NCBI GenBank assembly: GCA_946965045.2
Contig: OX337240.1
Span: forward strand, 2,356,001-2,420,000
Source of the DNA: Epithemia pelagica
Taxonomy: Eukaryota; Bacillariophyta; Bacillariophyceae; Surirellales; Surirellaceae
Reading direction: 5' to 3'
DNA length: 64,000 nt
Notes under the pieces: generated by a model
Seen by the model: the letters and a program-made list of their open reading frames with translations, nothing else
Databases searched by the model: none
What the model was told of the DNA's origin: nothing
Shown here: positions 50,788 to 61,838 of the stretch, one piece after another
Layout: every line of letters starts with the position of its first letter
Numbering within the stretch: the first letter of the stretch is position 1
Translations under genes and position numbers: made by a program

Positions 50788-51813
50788 TTACAATCGGTAT
50801 CCGTCCGAGCCCTTGCCTTTGCCCTTGGCGCTATCACCGCCTTTGCCCTTGCTCATGGGACTGCCGGATCCCTTGCCTTTGCTCTTGGGACTGTAGGTTC
50901 CTTTGCCCTTACCCTTGCCCTTGCCCATCATGTAGTCGTCGTCGTAGTCAGAGCCTTTCTTGCCTTTGCCATCGCTGTCGGATCCCTTGCCCTTGCCCAT
51001 CATGTAGTCGTCGTCGTAGTCAGAGCCTTTCTTGCCTTTGCCATCGCTGTCGGATCCCTTGCCCTTGCCCTTGCCCATCATGTAGTCGTCGTCGTAGTCA
51101 GAGCCTTTCTTGCCTTTGCCATCGCTGTCGGATCCCTTGCCCTTGCCCATCATGTAATCGTCATCATAGTCGTATTCTTTTTTGCCTTTTCCCTTGCCCT
51201 TGCCCTTGCCCTTTCCCTTTCCCATCATGAAATCATCATCGTAATCAGATTCCTTCTTTCCCTTGCCTTTTCCTTTGCCCATCGCGTAGTCATCGTCGTA
51301 CATGTCGTATTCGTACACGTACTCGCAAAATTCCCATTCAAAAATTGGAATGGTCTCATCTGGTTGACCAGCTGAGACGGAGCCCATTACTCCCATGAAA
51401 GAACCTGACCCTCCGGTAATGACGTTTGGGCCACCAACATCGGAGAAACCAAACGAAGCAGATATCCAACTCTGAGGATCTTCCAACAATCCAAAGTTCC
51501 ATGTACCGGAAGAAGTTGCGTCCATGAAGAACCCATAGACACGTCCCAGTGGAACGGGCGATTCACCCATGTACGCTTGCATGGCTTCGTCAAAGGTGTC
51601 AAAAATAGGGGCATCGAAAGAAGTAAAGCCATTGTCTTAAGGAATGACTCCGGCATACGAAACACCACCATAGGTTCCCCCGACACCATACTCGTAAACG
51701 GATGAACATTCCAAGACGAGGTCATCGTCCTCGTAACCGTCCTCGTGGACTGCAAGGGCGAAAGGAGCCATGACGGCGACTGTACCGAGGAACAAGGCAA
51801 GGTCAAACTTCAT
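50788..51813 (-). pseudogene. Secreted beta-barrel-like protein with Gly-Lys/Asp-Tyr tandem repeats, one in-frame TAA
   Basis: The ATG at 51813 begins MKFDLALFLGTVAVMAPFAL, a signal peptide, and the frame runs to 50788 with only one interruption, TAA at 51637-51639 (VIP-stop-DNGFTSFD). Ignoring it, the product is 340 residues. The 150-residue domain has GRVYGFFMDATSSGTWNFGL and VITGGSGSFMGVMGSV, the GSFxGxxG pattern of dirigent/allene-oxide-cyclase-type barrels. The C-terminal 110 residues are tandem 24-26 residue units, DYDDDYMMGKGKG then SDSDGKGKKGS, alternating acidic and lysine-rich blocks. A secreted Lys/Gly/Ser-rich repeat recalls diatom wall-associated proteins. It could be a fresh nonsense allele, stop readthrough or a sequence error. 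Confidence 0.65.
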
Positions 51814-53236
51814 GTTGTTGTTTCTCGTTCGTGGAATTCTGTTGTTGGGTTGCTCCGTTTGTTTTTTCCTTGCTCTGGAATTATGATCTCAATATGGCTC
51901 CCATTGGTCTTGGCATGAGTGTTCGGAAGAGCCGGAATCTTGTCGAATCTAGCTTGCTTGTAGCACTAATTTTGGCAAGGGGCTTGACACTCATAGAGGA
52001 TTGGTCAAACAAACATACCCAACAGACCCAAATTTGGACTTGGCTTGTTCGTTGGAGAACAGGGTTCCGCGGCAATCCCAGGGAACGGTCGATGTCCATG
52101 GCCAATTTTGGAAAGAAATGAGGAACATAAGTGAACCTCCATGGACGACGAACCGTCTTATGGACAAATTTGGTCCAGCCTGCTCGTCCTCGTATTAGGT
52201 ACTGCAAAATTCAACAACTCGCCTGTTTCTCGGAGTTGCACCCAAGCATGCATTGTCCAAAGCTAATGCGTGGTGAAATGAAAGGCATCAACATACGCAG
52301 TACTAGTATTCATCGGATGAGAGCGGACGGAGCTCACCATTGTCATCCTGAGTGAGTTCCCAACGGCGCGCGGAAAACTTCCGCCGCGGAACCATGTGCG
52401 ACTGTGGTCGTTGCCATGGCAATAGCAATAGCGGGGTAGCAATCGCAATGGATCTACTCCTAGCTAAAAGGGGGAGATTCGCCGAACAGAATATCGACTT
52501 TGAGCTGAGATTCATCTTCTCCGGTAAGACAGAATAATAAGACAGAACAAGACAACACATTGGTTCCCTCTGCTGGAACAAGGCTAAGGCTAGGAGTTGA
52601 GCTGCGCAAGAAGGCATGTTCTTGGGTCTTTTGTTTCTTTTGGCTACCTAGAGGAGTAGTTGGATTGTGCATATTGTAGATAGTTCTACGTTCACAGTGC
52701 CATGGTTCCTTTCGCTCAGCTATTGCTATCTTGACAGTTCAGCACTATCCGAAAAGAGTTCCATTCTATAGTGAAGAACAACCGCATCCATTTCTACATC
52801 AATGGGCAGGTGTAGAAGACTTGCCGTTGCGCTTGGAGGGTGGTGACACTGGCAGGTCCTGAGAATACTCCTACGATCTAAAATCACAAATAAATCTCTC
52901 TGTTATAGATGATAACACCAATACTTTTCACAATTGGCTCCGACACATGTCACTATTGTGGATCCAGGCCTCTTCTTTTTCTTTTCTTTTCGTTTCCTTA
53001 TCTGTCTTTATACCCACTCATTCGCTAATAGGCCTCTCCGTACTCCTTGCACACCCAAGGGTTCTTCCACACACAGGATCCACTTTCACATATACACACA
53101 CACATGTCATTCTGAACGCACGTTTTAACAAGAGTTGCCAGGACTCTCTTGTGTATGCGCGTGCAAGCGTTGTTCCGCACGCACGCACACATACAAAAAC
53201 AGAGATGGATTCCACTCCATTCCTTGTAGGTGCTGT
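51814..53236. other. Spacer with CA repeat, no gene seen
   Basis: No confident frame. It contains a CA-rich stretch at 53092-53104 and a T/C-rich tract at 52967-53010. Minor frames (for example 51831-52121) lack motifs. Confidence 0.45.
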
Positions 53237-54285
53237 TTACACCGGAGTTGCTCCCTCGGCGGAGGACGCATCGACACTGCTGTTGCTCCAGCTGCTATTG
53301 CTCCACATGGCGCTCATTCCGGACGACGACGACAAGCTACGGAGGCGACGCATGGTCATGACCACACCCACCAAGATCAATGCCATGGCACCCAAAACGA
53401 CAGCGACAATGGATCCTGTCGTCATACCACCTTGATTATTGCCAGCACCAGAAGCCTTTTCAATGGAGGAAGAACCAGAATCCGTCTCCGCATTGCTTGT
53501 GGTTTCGGACGAGTCATTCGGACTTGTGTTCTTGTCGTTGTTGTTGTTGGATCCATTGGTTCCTCCATTCTCGCCACTGGACGCTGCATCACCGTTCCCA
53601 TCACTGCTACTGCTTCCTTCCTCATGAATACCTTCTACAACACCATTATTGTTTTCCTCATAGTCCACAAAGGAGAATCCCGGAGGATACGAAAAGCCTG
53701 GAGTGGAAAAGGACATGGAAAATTCTCCACTCGAGTCTGGATAGGAAAAGGATTCCCAAGATGGGTACGACATGGACCAGGGTGCACCGCCATCGTCGAG
53801 TGGATAGGAAAAGGAGAGGGAGAATCCTCCACCACCGGATGATCCGACCATGGTTGCATACAAGCCTTCCTCCAAGGCCCTGTTGCAGAAAAAAGTTACA
53901 GAATAGAAGAAACACACGAAAATGTGAGCAACAACATGCATCCACGGTGACTGGAAACTAATGGCTCAGCAACCATGAAAAAGCAGTGGCGTTTTGTCGC
54001 AACGTACCGTTGAGCATCGTCGTGACGTGCTGCTTCTGCCGCCTGCTGTCCTTCTTGCTCTTGTTCGCGTTCGACTTGTTGTTGTTCGTGTCGCAACTGA
54101 TTATGCTGTTGCTGCTGGAGGGCTTGCAACAAGACTGTTTGATGGTAGGATTGCAATCGATACAAATGATGCATCATGCTATCGGTAATGGTAGTGGCCG
54201 ACACCTGAGGCTTTGTCGTCGTCAAAAGGACCAAGACGGTGGTGAAGAACGAATTCTTACGGAATGGACTCGAAATCATCATCAT
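53237..54285 (-). CDS. Type I membrane protein, Ser/Tyr/Phe-rich ectodomain, two exons
   Basis: Exons 54285-54008 and 53879-53237, with an intron of 128 nt (GTACGT...GCAACAG), encode 306 residues. A signal peptide (FFTTVLVLLTTTKPQVSA) is followed by a Gln/Glu-rich helical stretch (LLQALQQQQHNQLRHEQQQV). Next is an aromatic-Ser segment with repeated SFSYP, SMSYP and GFSYP units, then an Asn/Ser/Gly-rich spacer. One membrane segment, GSIVAVVLGAMALILVGVVM, is followed by MRR and a Ser-rich cytosolic tail. The topology is extracellular or lumenal N-terminus, cytosolic C-terminus. No enzyme motif; a surface or wall-associated structural role is plausible. The splice join restores a continuous frame. 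Confidence 0.6.
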
Positions 54286-55165
54286 GTTGAAAAAGTTGCA
54301 GAGTGTGTTTGTGCTGTGTCTGGTAGTGTTGCAGTTTGGAGCACTGGTCGTTTTGTGAGACCAATCAAAATGGAGACCCTTAATGGAGGCAAACCTGTGT
54401 TGGATTCAGCTCCTAGCAGATTGTCGACCAAACGGTCCAAAGTCATCCACCTGTTCAAAACTATCCATCCACTTGCATCAATCATGGTGACATTCTTGCA
54501 GGGTCGTCTTTCCGACAAATACGATGAGCCAGAAAGATTCGGACCGGTGGTGGTTCTGTCGTGGATTGTCGTCGCCCCGAAAGGCTTGGTAGTACCACAT
54601 GCTTGTCAGTTCGAGTCATTTTCGGAGGAACGAGGCATCCATCCATGTCCATCGCTTCTCCGGTGCATGCACCTCCATCAGGGAGAAGAGATGGGTCCGG
54701 ATTCCGGATTGGTCGCAGAGGTGTGTGTCAGTGCGTGTCGACTGGGATTGCCTCACAGAAAGCTTCCTCACGACTCTGGCACGGCAACGGGATACTTCGA
54801 ACCTTCTGGTCCTCTCTTGTTGCGATGAAGAAGAATCTGGCTGCTGCTGTGTGCTGTGTTTGTCAATTGTCTTTCTTCGACGTGTTGTGACTCGTGACGA
54901 CGCCACACGACCAAAACCCAATGACAGCGTTGCGAGACCAATACGCGACCCTCGAGCGTCTAAGATCGAAAAAGCGTGACGTCATGTTTTTTTATCAAGA
55001 GCCACAATGGCCGCCCGCCTCCCATATTGAAGGAAACGACATTCCTCCTCCTCCTCCTTCATCCTTCTCAGACTACACATTGGCGAAAGATAGATCCTAT
55101 ACTGGTATTTGTGCGATACTATCTCTGCACCACCAATAGAGGGAACACAGAAAGAAGGCACTGGA
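54286..55165. other. Divergent spacer, no confident gene
   Basis: A spacer between the type I membrane protein gene (-) and TAM41 (+). Long open frames across 53986-54979 are on the strand opposite exon 1 or lack codon bias. It should hold two promoters. Confidence 0.45.
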
Positions 55166-56473
55166 ATGGAAGCACCGTCGTCGCGTCCTCAAACCAATGG
55201 CACATTGGTGTCGGTCCAGGAATTGTCCGACTTGGTGGCAGACACATTGCCTCTCGATCATGTGATCTATGCTTTTGGTTATGGATCTGGTGTCTTTTCA
55301 CAACAACAATCATCATCATCATCATCATCATCAAGCGACACGACGAACAAAAACAAGACTACTGAGACTGTGGTAGTAGACGTCATTTTGGTAGTCGACA
55401 ATGCCTATCTCTTTCACAAACAAAATGTGACGCAAAATCCGCATCACTATTGGATGCCACCGACGTGGATTCGACAAGGACTTCTCGGATCGCTTTCGTC
55501 ATCGTCGTGGCAGCCGCCAAACGACGATCATTCGGCGACAGTAGACGCTGCCAGGTGGTTGACATATTGGCATCGAGGACCATCCAATGGCAATAACAAT
55601 AATAACAACAGCATATGGTCGCGAGGTGATCCTCGAGTCTACTTTAATTTGGCACCTGGTTTGAAATATGGTATTGTCCAATGGGAGGATTGGGTGGACG
55701 ATTTGTGCAATTGGAGGTATCTCTATATTGCTGGACGCATGCACAAACCAATTTTGCCACTCGACTTGCCGCCTTGCACCATTGCAGAGCAACAGCAACA
55801 ACGATCTGTTCGAAACCATATGATTCAACAGTATCAACAAGTCAATTGGAGTGCCGCCTTGGCGGCTGCATTCTGGCTGCGATTGTCTTCGACGACGTCC
55901 TCCTCCTCCTTGTCGTTTTCGGAGGTGGATTTGTATCACACTCTGGCCGGCTTGTCCTATCAAGGCGATTATCGCATGCAAGTAGGTGCCGAAGATCCAT
56001 ACAAACTTGACAAATTGGTTCAAGCACCGGGGCAATTGGCACGGTTTGGACAAATCTATCGGCCCTTGCTCCAAACGTGGACGGGTGGGACCACCTCGTT
56101 ACCACACAACGATTCCTTGTTGCCCATGGAGATTTCCAAAACTCAAACCAACAGCAACGGGAACAACGTCGACCATGAACCTTGGACCTTGACATGGCAT
56201 TCCAATGTTTTGGACACTTCCATCACAGACGACAACCGAAATTACACGGTTGGATTTTTGGCTGACCACTTGCCAAGGTCGATTCAAGCGTCCATGCATA
56301 AGCACCAGTGGAACTTGTCAAACGTCCTGGATCAACGAGTGGCACAATCGGCTCGGAGTCAATCTCTCAAGGGATTAGTCACGGCCGGTCCCACTCAAGC
56401 ATTCCGCTATGCCCTCCGCAAACTAAACAAGGGCATCTTGGGCGGAGCAGGACGACTCTTTCGTGGTCGTTGA
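55166..56473 (+). CDS. TAM41: Mitochondrial CDP-diacylglycerol synthase TAM41
   Basis: 435 residues from the ATG at 55166; the frame upstream opens only with TTG. The nucleotidyltransferase core is visible: YAFGYGSGVF (residues 35-44) and VVDVILVVDN with Asp72 and Asp78 as likely metal ligands. These are followed by NPHHY, FNLAPGLKYGIVQWEDWVDD and LCNWRYLYIAGRMHKPI. Near the middle are LYHTLAGLSYQGDYRMQVGA and EDPYKLDKLV. These define the Tam41/Mmp37 family. The enzyme makes CDP-diacylglycerol from phosphatidate and CTP on the matrix side of the inner mitochondrial membrane, the first step towards cardiolipin. A Ser-run insert at residues 48-58 and an Asn run are low-complexity additions. No clear cleavable presequence. 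Confidence 0.93.
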   Translation: MEAPSSRPQTNGTLVSVQELSDLVADTLPLDHVIYAFGYGSGVFSQQQSSSSSSSSSDTTNKNKTTETVVVDVILVVDNAYLFHKQNVTQNPHHYWMPPTWIRQGLLGSLSSSSWQPPNDDHSATVDAARWLTYWHRGPSNGNNNNNNSIWSRGDPRVYFNLAPGLKYGIVQWEDWVDDLCNWRYLYIAGRMHKPILPLDLPPCTIAEQQQQRSVRNHMIQQYQQVNWSAALAAAFWLRLSSTTSSSSLSFSEVDLYHTLAGLSYQGDYRMQVGAEDPYKLDKLVQAPGQLARFGQIYRPLLQTWTGGTTSLPHNDSLLPMEISKTQTNSNGNNVDHEPWTLTWHSNVLDTSITDDNRNYTVGFLADHLPRSIQASMHKHQWNLSNVLDQRVAQSARSQSLKGLVTAGPTQAFRYALRKLNKGILGGAGRLFRGR

Positions 56474-57081
56474 TTCGACGAGTCGTGGCATGGAGATAGA
56501 AATATACAGAGAGGATGGAATCGACGACCTCATTCACCAAAAAGACTCTGATCTTTCGTTCAAAGGAGGGTCGGACACAAATTGCTAGTCGATGCAAAAG
56601 GGCAAGGGACGAACGAACGAATGCTCCTCGTGAATTGGGTTCCGACTGTCTGTTGCGCAAGACTCTTATAATATATTTGCGATGAACAAGCCTCGACGAT
56701 CCAATGACTCTGGTAGATTCGCAGCAAGACCATCCTTGGGGTGCTCCCATGGGTCTAGGTAGAGCGTGTCCAGTTCCAAAAGGGAGGCCAAGAATCGGCT
56801 TTTTTCTCTCATATGTTTGGAGAAGAATGAACCATGTAACGATGTGGATCAAAAAAGGTCCAGAATTACTTCTAAACGAATTTCAAACAATCAACTGTGA
56901 TGGTCGTTGCCCTATGAATTTACTTCACGCCACCCCTTTCTTTCTGGTGACAAGCCAAACACACACAACTTTTCACGAATCAATCCTGATCCATCGTCAA
57001 GGTATGTCAAGATTTTCGTATTGCGCCTGATAAGCTGGATTTATCCCATTCATCTTTTCCTTTTGTTTTTCTATTTCATTC
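56474..57081. other. Convergent spacer, no gene seen
   Basis: A spacer between the 3' ends of TAM41 (+) and the small membrane-protein gene (-). Minor frames on both strands have no features. Confidence 0.45.
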
Positions 57082-57592
57082 TTACGATTGCCATCGTTGC
57101 TGTTCATCCAATTCTTCCAATTGTTTGTCAAGACGGGAAACATCGTCGACGTGGGACTTGCAGGCAATGGTATAGCCATACGCCATATCACATACTGTTC
57201 CAAGTGATCCCAAGGCAAACAACATTGCCAGACCATTTTTGGGTTTGGTCAAGAAGGAATAGCCCGTCACACTTGCCACGGCGGCCACGGTAAACATGTG
57301 TTGCTGAAACATACTGTCCAGCAACAAAAAGAGTGTTGGGTATGACAGATGTAGATACAACAGCACATAACCCCATTGTTGGAGAACGCAAACACAAGAC
57401 ATGAAACCAAGAATCAGCGTAGGAGTGACAAACAAAAGACAAGTATCATGATGAGTATCCTCTCCGTGTGGTTCTTTCTCGATAAACGTTTCCGAGATCA
57501 ACATGCATTGCTACTTGCTACTCCACGACGTACCATTCCGACAAGGCATTTCGAGCCTTTTTCTTGGCTTCTTTAATTTCGTCATATGACAT
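57082..57592 (-). CDS. Small two-TM protein, weakly COX20-like, two exons
   Basis: Exons 57592-57534 and 57313-57082, with a 220-nt intron (GTACGT...GGACAG), encode 96 residues: MSYDEIKEAKKKARNALSE, then CMFQQHMFTVAAVASVTGYS. A short TKPKN loop, GLAMLFALGSLGTVCDMAYG and a polar CKSHVDDVSRLDKQLEEL tail follow. Two short membrane helices joined by a basic loop, with D..YGY..AC after the second helix, resemble COX20-type assembly factors of the inner mitochondrial membrane. The similarity is weak and the call tentative. Using the long open frame from 57504 instead would add a hydrophobic stretch that is probably intronic. Confidence 0.5.
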
Positions 57593-58068
57593 GGTTGCCT
57601 CTTTGTGAGTGGAAAGAGAGATTGTTGTGTTGCCAATCGGAGATCTGAAAAAAAGTATCTTGATTTTAAGCACGACCTAAACGCGACTACATGGCAATCA
57701 GACTTCGAAGTCAGCTATGCATGCTACCTTATCCGTCGGACTATCTGAATGGGAGTGCTTAACTCCTGCAGTGGGAAATTCTACAGTGAGGCGAACGACA
57801 TGACAGAGCACGCCATCATATAATTTAGAACCCAAGATCTGTCGTCGTCTGCACTTCCGAGTCTATGAGGCGAAAGCCACGACCGTGGAAAGGCATAGAA
57901 GGACTGACAACAAACTTTGGAATCCCGTGGTGGAGTGCGAGCGCGAAACAATCCAATACAGCTGGATCGGGGTTGTGACTAGGTAGTAGTCGATGCTAGT
58001 GATGTCGCGCCACATCCAACAGAACGCAAGGAAGGAACCCTTCAAATTGGATTGGTGGTTCAGAGCTA
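57593..58068. other. Spacer, no gene seen
   Basis: No motif-bearing frame. It lies between the start of the small membrane-protein gene and the stop codon of the channel gene, both on the minus strand. Confidence 0.5.
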
Positions 58069-61000
58069 CTACCACATCTTGTGGTCTTGCTCATGATCAG
58101 CATCAGCATCGCGGTCGTCTTCCGAGTCATTTCGCATGAGGGGAGAAGGTGTTTCAGAAGAAGACGTGGCAAAATGATGGTGCATCTCCTGTGCAAGATA
58201 ACCAAGGAACAGCAACCACTGATACGTGAGCTTTTCCTCGTGATTGTCGAGGACGAGCAGAAGCAGAAACCACCCAATACGCAGACGCACATACCATTTT
58301 GAGTTCCTCCATTTGGGCGGTCATTTGTTGTAGTTCCAGTTTCATGTCGCGTCGTACTTCCTGGACAATACGTTCCAAGGTTTGTTCCATGTACCGGATC
58401 CGTCCATTCCATTGTTGTTCGGTCGATGCTTCACTGGTAATGACTAGGATCTTGCCCTGCTCCAGACCGAACAGGTAACTCGCAACGCGTTTCACAAAGG
58501 CACGATTGATATGGTCCACCGTCTCCAAGACCTGACGGAGTCCCGGGGGCAAAGACTGACGAAACAAACCCTCGGTTGCAGCCAAGGCTGCCACCCAGAT
58601 ACCGGAGAACAAGACAATTCCGAGAATGACACCTGATTGTTGTTTATCAATGCACGTAGACAAATTGAGAAAAAACAAGGCACAACTCGAATCACTTCGC
58701 ATACATCGTCATAGTACACTTACAAATGATAAAGAGGGCAATGTCTTCATCGCCCGCATCGGAAAGGATGACGGCGGCATCAATCAAGAAGATCTGAGTA
58801 AATACGGTTGTTCCAAGAATGATGGATAACAGTGTCCAGCGACCAATGCGCTTGAGAGTTTTGATGGTGGAAATTTCCGATTCGCCTTGGCTACTTGTGT
58901 TATTGTTTGTGTGCAAAGAACTGCCATGATTGGTCCGATCCGGTTTTCTCAAAAAGGCTTCCAAGGCGTCATTCTGAGCCACAAACATAACTCGGGCTTT
59001 GCCAAAGAGTATATTGCTGCTCATGATGGACTTTTCATACGAGTCGGAAATAATGGCAATGAGGACGTTCAATAGAATGATAATGCCAAAAATGGTAAAA
59101 ATGATAAACAAAATGGACGAACCAATAGTCTCCGTGACATCGTCCAACTCAAAATCGCCCAGGAGAAACGCCTGTAGGAGTATATCGTAGCGCAACACAA
59201 TACGATGGCGAGGATTGTGAGATTCTGGAGAGCGCAAGCCTACATTCATACACACACAAGATACAGTTTCTTGTTGTTGTCACTTACATAGACACGAAGG
59301 TAGGATTCCCACGAGGAACTACAAAAATCTTCCGTCGAGGAACTTTCATGATCCTTGTCGTTGCAATACTCGCCCGAATTTTTGCCCCGCACCGCCACAT
59401 GGAACATGTCTCCAAACATGCAGATACAAACAAAGAGAACCACCATAAAGAGACGAATGTCGGACAAAATTTGCGTGAGGGATAGAACAAAGGTGGCCAT
59501 TTCCTTGTTGACCACCTTGAGAAAGGCCAAGACCTTGATCCACAAGAGACCAATGACAAAGGCATTGAGACCATTGAGAAAGGAGGAATGAAGTCGGTTC
59601 AAGGTGGTGGTGACCACTGTCAAAATCATCGCAAATAGGTCAAAGAGAGTCCACATGTTCCAAAATGCACTCCAAAAGGCCGATCGCGATACGGTCCGGA
59701 GAGCTCCGAGTTCGCAAAGCAGTCGAACCAGATAATGAGAACAAATGACATAGATATTCACAGAACTGGACACCATTCCTATAGGAGAACGTCAAGAAGG
59801 GGTAAAAAAGGCACACCAAAGCGGTAAACAACACACAGATTCATCATGGTAGAAAAGAAGAAAACACAGAATGAGACAATCCCCATTCTCTGCAGGCTAC
59901 TAGACAGGACAATGGCTTGAACATTTCAACATCTCCTCGTACCATCGGCAGACAATTCAATCGACGGTTTCAACTCGGCGTCATTGCGAAAGGCCAACAT
60001 GAGAGTCAAATGCAAGGACAAATCAATGAGTACCAGTCCCAAGACAAAGGGTCGTGAGAGTTTGTTGGACATGATATGCCAGGTGACAGAGGTGGAGGCG
60101 GCCCGTTCCAATTGATCTTCGTCCAAGGCCACAAGGGAGGCAATTATGCCTCGCAAGTGTCCGACGGCATCAAAGACGGCTTCCTTGGACTCGTGAAAGG
60201 CTTGCCAATCCTTGGGCAGGGGCGTTCCGACTCCACCGGTATAATCGTCAATGGTCGTATTGGAAATGAGTCCCAAAAAATCAACGCCCCGTCGAGAGGG
60301 GACACCACCATGTTTGAGCATACGGACCAACCACTTGTCAATAATGAGGGGACAGAGCAAGAGTCGTCGAAAGACGGTGGTTTCCAAGACTTTGGTTCGA
60401 GAATCGACCGCATCATCGTTCACCAACAAGACGGACCGTACTAGATTGGGCATGGTTTGGGCCAAGGCTTGGACCAAAATGGTTCGTTCGTCGCCCAAGG
60501 GCTTTTTGGACAGTTTGCTGCGAAAATTGGGAGAGGTATACCGTTGTCCCAAAAGTTCCATTTCGATCGACAACATGTCAAAACACCACAAGACTTCTTC
60601 CCAAAATTCGGTCCGTGGAAAATAATAACCCGCCTTGGTGCTACTACCACCACCACCATTTGGTTGAGATGTTGTTTGCCACAACCCCGATCGGCCTGGA
60701 TATTGTTCACTGCTGATATGATGGATTGTGGTGCCCTCTTGTTGTTGTTGTTGTTGTTGTTGCGGTGCTGTTGTGGTTGTAGTGTCGGTACCACGTCGTT
60801 GCGGTTCTCCTTGAGGAACATCGGTGACCCAATCGGCAAGGATGCGAAAAAAGGGCAACCAACCATTGTGATCGGGTGCAATCATGGCCAGCGGAAAGGC
60901 ATGCATGAGTTGAATGGCGACGGATTTGGCCAATTGTGGCTCACGGGAAATGAATTCTTCATTGTCGGCCAAGAGATGGAGTGGATATCGTCCTTGATCA

Positions 61001-61527
61001 TCTCGTGTTTGAATCGATTGGGGATATTGCTCAAGACACTCTTGTATGGCTTGCAAGCTTACCACTCCTGGACTACTGCACAACTTATGCAAGGCCCACG
61101 CATTGTTTGTATCTGGTTGAAATGGTTGTTGTTGTTGTCGTTGTTTGTTTCGTGCCTCACGAACATGTCGTGGAACGGTGATTCGTCGAAGAAAGGACCG
61201 TACCAAACTATTCTTCCTTTTGGTCGAGGTGGATCGAGGAAGGAGCGACAAGGATGGCCGTTGAGAAGCAGAAGCAGAATTTTGTGTGGTTGCTGCTAGT
61301 TGTGGATCCGAGGCGTCACCGTCGTTTTCCGGAATCCTTGGGGTCGTCGTCGTTGTCGCCTGCGTCATCGTCGCTACTGCCGGCTGCTGTTTGGGAAGAG
61401 AGGACGACTCATCGGTAATATTAGTAATATGGTCAGGGTCATCCTCTTGGGGACTTGTTGTTGTTGATGTTGCATGGTTGTATTCCATAAAAGGAGGATC
61501 TGTCCCTGGCGACGAGGACGACGACAT
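58069..61527 (-). CDS. Ankyrin-containing six-TM ion channel, TRP-like, five exons
   Basis: Exons 61527-59943, 59778-59288, 59171-58724, 58632-58295, 58188-58069; introns 165, 116, 91 and 106 nt, total 2982 nt, giving 993 residues. After a Ser/Thr/Gln-rich start and a basic KRKNSLVRSFLRRI stretch, residues about 144-215 look ankyrin-like (ALHKLCSSPG, DDQGRYPLHLLAD, APDHNGWLPF). The membrane domain has six helices, including WTLFDLFAMILTVVTT, IRLFMVVLFVCICMFGDMFH and ILFIIFTIFGIIILLNVLIA. A pore segment VYAFLLGDFELDD precedes the last helix. The C-terminal IAIISDSYEKS and coiled-coil are as in TRP-type or related cation channels. A Glu/Asp at the pore suggests cation selectivity. The last exon could instead start at 58218. 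Confidence 0.8.
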
Positions 61528-61838
61528 GACGACAAGGAAGAGTGATGATTGGCTTTTGTGTTGCTTGTTATCAAGAGAGGGCGTCTGATGTCTGATTCAC
61601 TTATTCGCGTTGTGGCAAAAAGCAAGTTCCTTATTCAACAAAAGACTAAGCTTAAGGTGCTACATTCCCTTTCCAGTACGGAGGTAATCGGTAATGACCG
61701 TTGGGCCTCATTTTTCCCCCATGACTCCCTATTACCCGTGAATCATTGATTCCCGCTCTATCAGTCAGAATGAAACAGTCCCCGCAAGTATCATACATGG
61801 TACGTGAATGAACTTGGAACAACAGTCAAGCAAGATGC
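61528..61838. other. Spacer with candidate 3' LTR start of the retroelement
   Basis: On the minus strand, downstream of the polyprotein stop, a purine tract GGGGGAAAAA directly precedes TGAGGCCCAACGGTC at about 61710. This is a plausible polypurine tract and LTR 5' end. The far LTR end and a matching 5' LTR cannot be checked in this window. Confidence 0.3.

Noticed and set aside
53986-54828. Plus-strand 280-codon frame near 54 kb
   Set aside because: Antisense to exon 1 of the type I membrane gene and lacking any motif or codon bias.
57188-57504. 140-codon unspliced version of the small membrane protein
   Set aside because: It starts inside the probable intron. The two-exon model gives a better N-terminus and consistent phase.
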